Shown here: in pieces, positions 52,159 through 58,940 of the stretch
Numbering within the stretch: the stretch's first letter is position 1
Layout of the letters: each line of letters begins with the position of its first letter
From: Azophilus sp964348115
GTDB taxonomy: Bacteria > Pseudomonadota > Gammaproteobacteria > Pseudomonadales > Azotimanducaceae
Length of the DNA: 58,940 bases
Direction: 5' to 3'
Assembly (NCBI GenBank): GCA_964348115.1
Contig: CAYGBY010000001.1
Coordinates: 1 to 58,940, forward strand
The notes under the pieces: model-generated
What the model was told of the DNA's origin: nothing
Seen by the model: only the letters and a program-made list of their open reading frames with translations
Databases searched by the model: none
Position numbers and translations under genes: made by a program

Positions 52159-54497
52159 AACGCCTCCAAGGATGACATTGCGGACTGAAGGGCCGAACAC
52201 ATCTTCTGATTGCTTTCCAGGGCCTCTTTGACAGCTGCTTCCCCCTGCGTCTGTTTTGCCTGCGCTTCCTGCAGCGCGGCCTGAACCTCGGCCTTAATGG
52301 CGTTTACGCGCTCCCGCAGGTGATTCTCAAGTGCTTCATGGGCGGAGTCAAAGCCTGCGCTCACCGCCCGGCGAATATCCGCGAAAAGCGAATCTCCATC
52401 GCGGGAGAGAAATTGACGGCTCAGTTGCGCCATGAGCGCCAACTTGGCCTTGGATGCTTCTTCGTCCCGCTGCAAATTGCGCCGATCCTCCTCCAACGCC
52501 TTTCTCTCCCGTTCCAGGCGCAGGGTCTGCTCTTCCACCCTCTCCAATTCCGTGCGTTTTTCCCGCAGGAGCTGCTCATAATGCCCCTGCCTCAGCCTAA
52601 TTTTCTCCCGCTCATATCCAAGCCTGTGCATCTCATCGTCCAATGGTTTCTTGAGCTTGAGAAACTCCTGACGAACCTCCTCGTTTTCGATTTCGACTAC
52701 TTTATCTGGGTGGAAATAGCCGCCTATAGCTCCCCCTAGGCGCCCTCCCCAGGTTTCAAGGGAAAAGTTTTCGCCAAACTGCTCCATCCCATCCTTTATA
52801 TGGGTCGGGCCCTTCCGGTCGCGCAGCCGATTATTGCGATCGATGATACGGCGATTGTGGTTTTCTATCCCTCTAATGATTTGCGCACCCCGGGGCAGTG
52901 TTTTTAGAAACTTGCCGAATTTCCCGCCGATGGGAATGGGCGCTAAGGTCAAAACCATATCGGCTATCCCTCCTAGCATTCGCCCAGCCTGCTGAAATTC
53001 CTCCTTTCCTTGATCGAGGGAAACCCTATCCATCTGCGGCACATATGTGAGCTTATCGCGCTCCGCCTGCGTAGCGGCTAGCGCCTGTTGAATGCCTTCC
53101 AACTCCTCGGCCGGCGCATGTTTGCGCAATGCCTCAATTTGGCGCAGCAGCTCCTCTCGGGAATGATGCACATCCTCGATATGCGGCAAGTCCTCGTCAG
53201 AGTGGCTGGCAACCCCTCCCTGCGGAAGCTCCTGCAGCCAATCGGTTGAGACCCCCTTTTGCTCAAGGTGTTGGGATGCGACAGTCTGGGCGATTTCGAC
53301 ACCGGCTTGATCGAGTTGCCTTAGGCGATCTTCAGCTGCGGCAACACAGGCTTCCCGCCATTGCAGGACATAGCTGCGAACGGAACTATTGGCGAATCGC
53401 TGCACTTCGTCGCGGATTTGCAATGTGGCGATCTTTTCGGAAATGGCTTGCAGGGTCTCCTGGCCGATCTCGCGCATGTGATTGAATGCTTCAAAACGCA
53501 ATCGCCTACAGCGGTCCTTCAACGTACTGGCGGCATCCCTGATGCCGGCCTCTTGATCGGCCCCTTCCTCTACGATGTCGCGCTCCACGCCCTTGCCTTG
53601 GTCTCTTATGGTCAAGGCATCGGCCTTAAGAGCCGATTGCTTAAGGCGTAGAGCGGACAGTTCGCGCCCAAGTTTTTCCGTTACGCGGCCGCCAAGATGA
53701 TGGGCTATCAATTGCTCGCGGCGTGTCCCGGTCACTTCCGATAAAACCTGCCGAATAGCCGCAATGCCCGTCTCCGCAGTGCTTGAGGTCGGCAATATCG
53801 CCAAGGGCGAGACACCGCGCTCCGCGAGGCGATGGCGGAAGTCAGCGACCACCCGATCCACCGAATCCAGGGGGAGCTGATCAGCCTTTGTCAACGCGAT
53901 CACCACGCTGGCCGAGTTGTCCCCTAAGCTCTCCAAATAGTCGACGTCCGTTTTCCTGCCCGTGCTGGTCGCAGGAATGGCCAGAATCACCACAGGGGCG
54001 GTGGCCGCCGCAGCCCAAGCCCGCCCTTCCAGCTCTGGGGTGTTGGTGTTCATTCCGGGCGTATCCACTAGACTTGCGTTCCAAGTGGCCAACTGCTCGC
54101 TTCCCAGACCAACCTCAAGGCGCGAACCCGCGCGGATTGGCTCCCGCCCGCGCACCAGCGCATCCCAGCGCGCGTCGTCTTCGCTGCACTCTTCCCATTC
54201 TTCAGTGTCGCCATGCACCAGGGCGCGATAGTTGGCTGAAGCGTATTTGACCTCAACCGGGCGCGCGGTGGACTCAAGGACGTCCTGGGGAAAGGTCGCC
54301 AACCTATCCACGCCAAAGATGCGGGCGACCAAGGCGCTCTTCCCGGACCCCATTTCACCAATGACGGGAATGCTCAGGGGCGCTGCATGCGCGGCGCTGG
54401 ACTCGTCCCGCACATAAGCCGCCAACTGGCCCAATCCCGCTGCTTCCAGTATCTCCAAGATCTTCCGCCACCGCTCCTCAAAGCTGGACTCGCTCAT
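52155..54497 (-). CDS. Dynamin-like GTPase 3 of the operon
   Basis: 780 residues. G domain: G1 GEMGSGKSA (residues 47-55), G2 Thr in ESTARPV, G3 DTPG (145-148), G4 TKAD (203-206). After the G domain comes a long helical region with coiled coils, a hydrophobic and Gly-rich stretch (LGGIADMVLTLAPIPIGGKFGKFLKTLP, about residues 505-535, and GGRLGGAIGGYF) that could touch membrane, then a final charged coiled coil (RLERERKALEEDRRNLQRDEE). Its ATG overlaps the stop of GTPase 2 (ATGA). Diverged from the other two, so not a recent duplicate. Confidence 0.85.
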   Translation of the reverse strand: MSESSFEERWRKILEILEAAGLGQLAAYVRDESSAAHAAPLSIPVIGEMGSGKSALVARIFGVDRLATFPQDVLESTARPVEVKYASANYRALVHGDTEEWEECSEDDARWDALVRGREPIRAGSRLEVGLGSEQLATWNASLVDTPGMNTNTPELEGRAWAAAATAPVVILAIPATSTGRKTDVDYLESLGDNSASVVIALTKADQLPLDSVDRVVADFRHRLAERGVSPLAILPTSSTAETGIAAIRQVLSEVTGTRREQLIAHHLGGRVTEKLGRELSALRLKQSALKADALTIRDQGKGVERDIVEEGADQEAGIRDAASTLKDRCRRLRFEAFNHMREIGQETLQAISEKIATLQIRDEVQRFANSSVRSYVLQWREACVAAAEDRLRQLDQAGVEIAQTVASQHLEQKGVSTDWLQELPQGGVASHSDEDLPHIEDVHHSREELLRQIEALRKHAPAEELEGIQQALAATQAERDKLTYVPQMDRVSLDQGKEEFQQAGRMLGGIADMVLTLAPIPIGGKFGKFLKTLPRGAQIIRGIENHNRRIIDRNNRLRDRKGPTHIKDGMEQFGENFSLETWGGRLGGAIGGYFHPDKVVEIENEEVRQEFLKLKKPLDDEMHRLGYEREKIRLRQGHYEQLLREKRTELERVEEQTLRLERERKALEEDRRNLQRDEEASKAKLALMAQLSRQFLSRDGDSLFADIRRAVSAGFDSAHEALENHLRERVNAIKAEVQAALQEAQAKQTQGEAAVKEALESNQKMCSALQSAMSSLEAL

Positions 54498-56857
54498 CTT
54501 GTAGCCTCCTCGCCTCCCTTTTCAGCAAAAGCCTCATGCTCCTTCTGTAGTTGCGCCGCCTCTTCCTGCAGGCTCGTCAGGCCTTCCAGCGCTTTGGCAA
54601 TTTCCTCCGCTCTGGCATCCCGCTCGCCCTCCTTCTCTTCCTTCAAGGATTTGAGTTTCGCCAACTCTTGATTGCGGCCCTGCAAAGTTGCATCGATATC
54701 CGCCACAGTTTGACCGATAAAGTCATTGGTTATCTCTTGGGTCTGGCTAACAATATTTTCCATGCCGGCGGCTAGGGTTTCCGCCCCCGACTGAAAGGCG
54801 CCAAGCAATTGCGCCCGGCTTGATTCCACAACCCGCTGTTGGGACTTCGCCTTGCTCTCTCTGTAGCGAGCTTCCTCCTTTTCCAAGGCCTGTCGCCGAG
54901 TTTGATTAAGAGATTCCATTCTCTGGGTGCGCGCCTTATCCAATGCCCCCGGATTGCGCTTTGCCCTTGCCTCTTTCACACGTAGGTCGAGTTCAGCTCG
55001 CTTGTCCTTGTACCACTGCTCAATGCGCTTCACTTCTTCGTCATGACGCTTTCGATCTTTGTCATCGGTAACCGTCACCTCGTAAGATTCAATCTTCGGC
55101 CCCAAAAAAATATTTCCGATCACACCAAAAAAACCCCTTCTTTTTCTTTCTCTTTGCCCAATTTCCGTATGAACTCTCAATTCGGGACGACTGCCGAGCA
55201 TCTGCCTTTCCCCAACCCGTTCCTCTTTCAGCTGCTTCACGTTGTCCTGCAGCTCCACGTAGCGATGCTCAGCTGACTCAGCAAGAGCACGTTTTTCCTC
55301 CATTTTCCCCAACTCCAGATCGCCCTTCTCGATCTCCTCCTCGAGGTCCCTGATCTTTGCTTGCGAATCTTCGTCGAACTTAGGCTTTTGCAACGAAAGA
55401 GCGATTTCCGTCACTTCCGGGAGGTCGAAATCCACTTCGTCCAACTCGCTTCGGAGCTGGCTGCGAATCTCTCGAGCCTGTTTACGCAACACGCGACCTA
55501 CAGCGTATTTGAATAGCTGATCCGCTTTCTTATCGAGTGCCGCCAACTTCCTGCCCGGTAGGTTGGCCAGGTGAGCACCTTCATCCCAATTCTCCTTGAG
55601 CGCATCATAAGAGTCGTAGGCGTTTATCTCATCCCTAATCTCCTCCAATTGGGATTTGCGCCTCTCCTCCCAGTCATCTCTCGCTTGCAGCAGCGCGCGC
55701 GACAGTTCTTCGGCCAACTCTTCCGCCCTACCCTCGAGTTCGTGTTTTCGCTCGGCGACAATTCGTGCCGTTTTTTCTATTTCGAGTTCAAGCTTGGACA
55801 GATCAAATGTGTCGTCTAAAACCCCTTTCTGCCGATCTAGTTTGCCAACGCACTTGGCGGCCTCGCTTTGAACGAACGAAAGGGGGGTGTGCAGAAGGTC
55901 ATAACCCTTACCACCACGAAAAAGATACTCCTCGAGTGCATTCTCAAAGGCTTGGATGCCGGACTCCTCAATCAAAGTGTGGCAAAACAGCGGATCCGCC
56001 AACTTATCGCGCTCCTTCTCCGCGAGAATTGAATTCCTCGCATATCCGACACGCCCGAGAAACGCCTTCGCTGCGGATACGCCAAAGACTGGGAGCTTGT
56101 CGGCCGGCTGCCTGTCCACGACATTCCGAATGCCATCCTCCACGCGCTGCAAAACCCGGCCGACCTCGCTTTCATCCACGGTGTCGATTCTGTTCACAAC
56201 AAAGAATAGGCGGCCAACCGCCTCCTCTACGCTTTCAAGGAACTGCCGGTCCGACTGGGTTACCTGGGTTTGCGCGCCAAAAAGAAAGATGGCCGCACTG
56301 CTGCGGTCGATCTGGTCGTTGGTGATCCGAGTGTGGGTTTCGGTTGTTGTATTGGTCCCAGGGGTGTCGACCAGCAGTACGTTGTCCTCCAGGAAGCGCG
56401 ATTCCACGAAGACATCTACATGATCCACCGCGCTGGCCACGTCTTCGAGGCGTCCAGAGTGCCGCGAAGTATAGTCCGAAAGTTCATCAACCGGCACTTT
56501 TTCCTTTTTTCCATCGATAAAATGAACTTCCACATGATCGGGCGACTGGCTTTCCTCCGCCCTTGGGTAGCGAAGGAAATTGACAGTTGCCGTACACTCA
56601 AGTACGTCCATTGCAAGCAATTGCCTGCGCATCATCGCATTCAGGAGCATGGACTTTCCACGCTTCATTTCGCCGACGACCACGACCACGAACTCCTCGT
56701 TCTGAACGGCGTTGGCCCGCTCCTGCAAACTTTGCACAAGACCGCTTCCACCTTCATCGTCCAAGAGCGGGACGACATCCCGCATGTTCTCGGCGGCTCG
56801 GTTCAGCAGCGCAGCCACCTTGTCGCGCAATTCTGCAAACCCTTCCTTTACGTTCAT
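54494..56857 (-). CDS. Dynamin-like GTPase 2 of the operon
   Basis: 787 residues. G1 GEMKRGKSM (62-70), G2 Thr in LECTATVNF, G3 DTPG (164-167), G4 NRID (222-225; Arg replaces the usual Lys), G5 near GVSAAKAF. The G domain is flanked by helices and followed by long coiled coils. Between them is a short hydrophobic loop, GFFGVIGNIFLGPK, placed as a membrane paddle would be (codons at about 55090-55140). Overlaps its neighbours by ATGA on both sides. Lower GC than the upstream housekeeping genes. Confidence 0.87.
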   Translation of the reverse strand: MNVKEGFAELRDKVAALLNRAAENMRDVVPLLDDEGGSGLVQSLQERANAVQNEEFVVVVVGEMKRGKSMLLNAMMRRQLLAMDVLECTATVNFLRYPRAEESQSPDHVEVHFIDGKKEKVPVDELSDYTSRHSGRLEDVASAVDHVDVFVESRFLEDNVLLVDTPGTNTTTETHTRITNDQIDRSSAAIFLFGAQTQVTQSDRQFLESVEEAVGRLFFVVNRIDTVDESEVGRVLQRVEDGIRNVVDRQPADKLPVFGVSAAKAFLGRVGYARNSILAEKERDKLADPLFCHTLIEESGIQAFENALEEYLFRGGKGYDLLHTPLSFVQSEAAKCVGKLDRQKGVLDDTFDLSKLELEIEKTARIVAERKHELEGRAEELAEELSRALLQARDDWEERRKSQLEEIRDEINAYDSYDALKENWDEGAHLANLPGRKLAALDKKADQLFKYAVGRVLRKQAREIRSQLRSELDEVDFDLPEVTEIALSLQKPKFDEDSQAKIRDLEEEIEKGDLELGKMEEKRALAESAEHRYVELQDNVKQLKEERVGERQMLGSRPELRVHTEIGQRERKRRGFFGVIGNIFLGPKIESYEVTVTDDKDRKRHDEEVKRIEQWYKDKRAELDLRVKEARAKRNPGALDKARTQRMESLNQTRRQALEKEEARYRESKAKSQQRVVESSRAQLLGAFQSGAETLAAGMENIVSQTQEITNDFIGQTVADIDATLQGRNQELAKLKSLKEEKEGERDARAEEIAKALEGLTSLQEEAAQLQKEHEAFAEKGGEEATR

Positions 56858-58940
56858 GCCAATTCTCCTTGGTCTTCGCAGCGAAACGTCTCCATCGCTC
56901 TTGAAAGTGTTTCCCGAACGCCTTTCTCCCTGGTCCTTTCAGCATCCTTCGCACGAGCCTCAGCCCGCGTACGCTTAATTTGATCCGACAGCAATTTATG
57001 CTGTCGATCTGAAGCATCCCTAAATCGCGCGTCGAAATCCAGTGAAATTTCCTCCAGCATTCGCTCAGCTCCCTGTTCAAGTTCACCGGAAAGTGCGTTG
57101 AAAAGACTTTCCAGCTCCCTTCGAGCGCCAATCTTAAGCTGTGCTTGCCGGGTTTTGATCCCGGACTGGTGATACCTTTCCCTTTCCTCCGCGAAACGCG
57201 CCTCCTCCCGCCTCAAGCGCGCTTTGGAGTTGTCCAGATCTCGCTGCAGTTTCTGGAGTTCGCCGCTGGCTTTTTGCGTTTCTTTCGGCACATTTTTGAG
57301 GGGATCGATTTTTTGGTCAAAATCGGCAACCTTCTTATTCGCCTTTTCGTACTTGCGTTCCCACTTCTCCACGCGGCTGTAGTCTTTGCGGCTCCGTGTC
57401 ACCTTGACCTCCTTCTCTTTCGGACCGAGTAACCAGTCCAGGAAGCCTGTTCCACCACGCTTTACCTTTATCTTCTCTTTTGCAGTGTAGTATGTAACCT
57501 TAGGAGTTGGCTTCGGCCCGAGTTGCGTTCGGTTTCCTACCGCCTGTTTGCGTTGCGTTCTGAGGTTCTCCAGCTGAACGGACTGCTTTTCAAGCGCTTC
57601 GACCTTTGCCTCCCCTTTTCGCAAAGCCCGCTCCCAGTTTACAACGTTCCTCTTCAGCCTGCCGATCTTGTTTTCGCGGCGGCTTAGCGCCTTACTTGTT
57701 TTGTCCGCCTGCAGTTTAATGGGGGCCATATCCAGTTTTACGGAAGCCAACCCTTGCCGGTCCAGCGCGGAGACCTGACCGTGATTTTCGAGGTCATGGA
57801 CCAATCGATTCGCCGATGCCTTCAGCAGCCGATGGATCCTATCAAAAACAGGTTTTTCCAAGCTTTCGTTTAGGCAATCAGACACCGCCTTTTGCGCTAC
57901 TCTTAGGTCGTCCCGCTCGATCAGCTTAGCCTCCAACCCATCCACAAAGCTCCTCATCTCCTGTTCAATGCCGGGCTGCCTTTCGCTTAGAAAGCTTTGT
58001 AGGATGCCCAGTTCCCCCATCAGGGTTTTTCGCGCCAATCGGAGAATGTTTTCTCCTGTGCGCTGTAGGTCCTCCGCCGTTTCATCGAGACGCGCTTCTG
58101 CTGCTTCCAGCTCCTTTGAAACACTCCTATCGAATTCCGCTTCGCGTTTTTCGATACGGGCGATCTCCGCTTTGCAAATTTCCCGCAACAGTGACAACGG
58201 ACGCCTTTTTAGAGCGGAGGATCGGCCCTTGAGAACGCCTTTATTCAGCTCCTCCAGGTCTTCGATGAAGCGATACTCTTCGTCCTCCAGTTCCTCCTCG
58301 CCCTCAAGGTAAGCGCCGCCCTCGAAAGCGCGTTTGGCGGAAAGGGTGTAAATGTCCTTGTAGTCAAGTTGGGCAACGCGCTTGTGAAGTTCCTCCCTAA
58401 AGTGCTCAAACCCATTGCCGCTCTTTGCGTATTGGTCGCACTTGTTGATGACGACCAGGACGCGGTTGGCGATGGAACGCGCTTTCTTTATTAGCTCGAT
58501 ATCGCTCTGTCGTCCAATCCCATTGACAGGAACCACGACTATGGTCACATGGGACATGCCGAGCTGGTGTATGCTGCGCGCCTCCAATTCCGTCTTACCG
58601 TTGAGTCCAGGGGTATCCACGAGCACGAGGCTGGTCTTTGGCTCCTTGCTTTCCGCGGGCAGCACAATTTCCACTCTTTCAATGGCCTCCCAGGCATCCT
58701 CGTCAAGGGTGGTCCGGGCGCTGACTTCGGAAAGCGGCACGGCGTCCGTGCCGCCGTTTGCATAAACAACTGTGGCCGGTCTATCTTCATCGAGTTGCTC
58801 CTCGTCGCTCCACCTAACCCAGGTGGGCACGGCCGTACACTCGAATAGATCGGTGGCAAGCAGGTTTTCTCCGATGAATGCGTTTAGGAGGGTGGATTTT
58901 CCCGTGTTGAACTCGCCCATCACGGTGATGCAAAGGCGTT
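56854..58940 (-). CDS. Dynamin-like GTPase 1 of the operon (5' end outside the window)
   Basis: The frame is open past the window edge and reads RLCITVMGEFNTGKSTLLNA there, so the gene starts further right; at least 695 residues. G1 GEFNTGKST, G2 Thr in ECTAVPTW, G3 DTPG, G4 NKCD, G5 TLSAKRAF. Coiled coils follow, with a short hydrophobic loop GTGFLDWLLGPK (codons at about 57420-57460) that is alike in sequence and position to the loop in GTPase 2. The last base quartet is the ATGA shared with GTPase 2. Possibly preceded by more operon genes. Confidence 0.87.
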   Translation of the reverse strand, partial: RLCITVMGEFNTGKSTLLNAFIGENLLATDLFECTAVPTWVRWSDEEQLDEDRPATVVYANGGTDAVPLSEVSARTTLDEDAWEAIERVEIVLPAESKEPKTSLVLVDTPGLNGKTELEARSIHQLGMSHVTIVVVPVNGIGRQSDIELIKKARSIANRVLVVINKCDQYAKSGNGFEHFREELHKRVAQLDYKDIYTLSAKRAFEGGAYLEGEEELEDEEYRFIEDLEELNKGVLKGRSSALKRRPLSLLREICKAEIARIEKREAEFDRSVSKELEAAEARLDETAEDLQRTGENILRLARKTLMGELGILQSFLSERQPGIEQEMRSFVDGLEAKLIERDDLRVAQKAVSDCLNESLEKPVFDRIHRLLKASANRLVHDLENHGQVSALDRQGLASVKLDMAPIKLQADKTSKALSRRENKIGRLKRNVVNWERALRKGEAKVEALEKQSVQLENLRTQRKQAVGNRTQLGPKPTPKVTYYTAKEKIKVKRGGTGFLDWLLGPKEKEVKVTRSRKDYSRVEKWERKYEKANKKVADFDQKIDPLKNVPKETQKASGELQKLQRDLDNSKARLRREEARFAEERERYHQSGIKTRQAQLKIGARRELESLFNALSGELEQGAERMLEEISLDFDARFRDASDRQHKLLSDQIKRTRAEARAKDAERTREKGVRETLSRAMETFRCEDQGELA

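Overview
The window looks like chromosome from a GC-rich gammaproteobacterium, probably an uncultured environmental or host-associated lineage. The best taxonomic marker is the gene order ndk-rlmN-rodZ-hisS-yfgM-bamB-der (about 35.2-42.9 kb), which is the classical gammaproteobacterial order, although ispG and a pilF/pilW-type gene that usually sit in it are absent here. A SUF-type Fe-S operon, recQ, bfr/bfd and mobA agree with a proteobacterium. No rRNA, tRNA, CRISPR array or complete transposase gene was seen.

Layout. 0.5-2.5 kb: an extradiol dioxygenase and a fumarylacetoacetate-hydrolase-family gene, convergent around a tandem repeat. 2.7-4.3 kb: a lipoprotein-like membrane protein and a doubtful small gene. 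4.6-8.0 kb: a tightly packed set of two DUF1538 membrane proteins, an atypical PII-like protein, a CBS protein, a CHMI-type isomerase and a secreted protein. 8.3-13.1 kb: a TPR protein, malonyl-CoA synthetase, a TVP38-type membrane protein and two transferases of the TIGR04283/TIGR04282 families. 13.1-19.3 kb: sufB-C-D-S-A-T-E with an IscR type-1-like site in front of sufB. 19.4-28.9 kb: DUF2784 protein, glycosyltransferase, a selenoprotein read through an in-frame UGA, bfd/bfr, GST, SGNH-like protein, PQQ dehydrogenase with a c-type cytochrome, mobA and a ferredoxin. 29-34 kb: mobile-element debris, an S9 oligopeptidase and an alkylsulfatase-like protein. 34.1-35.1 kb: a broken TIGR04255 gene next to a DNA-binding-type gene. 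35.2-42.9 kb: the conserved housekeeping block. 43.3-48.8 kb: acyl-CoA ligase, VOC protein, peroxiredoxin and RecQ.

48.85-58.94 kb (running off the right edge) is the most unusual part: seven minus-strand genes, every junction a 1-4 base stop/start overlap, encoding three different large dynamin-like GTPases, a protein that may be a decayed partner, a helical protein, a membrane-anchored coiled-coil protein built from near-identical 117-residue repeats, and a small basic helical protein. Its base composition is visibly lower in GC at the GTPase end than the neighbouring housekeeping block. The set looks like an acquired, co-translated membrane-active machine. A membrane-remodelling or phage-defence role is an inference.

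Three families of short, transposase-less inverted-repeat elements (called A, B and C here) are scattered through the window, and two nested insertions (B in A, C in A) give their relative ages. They lie next to or inside the ends of bcp, recQ, ndk and the DUF2784 gene.
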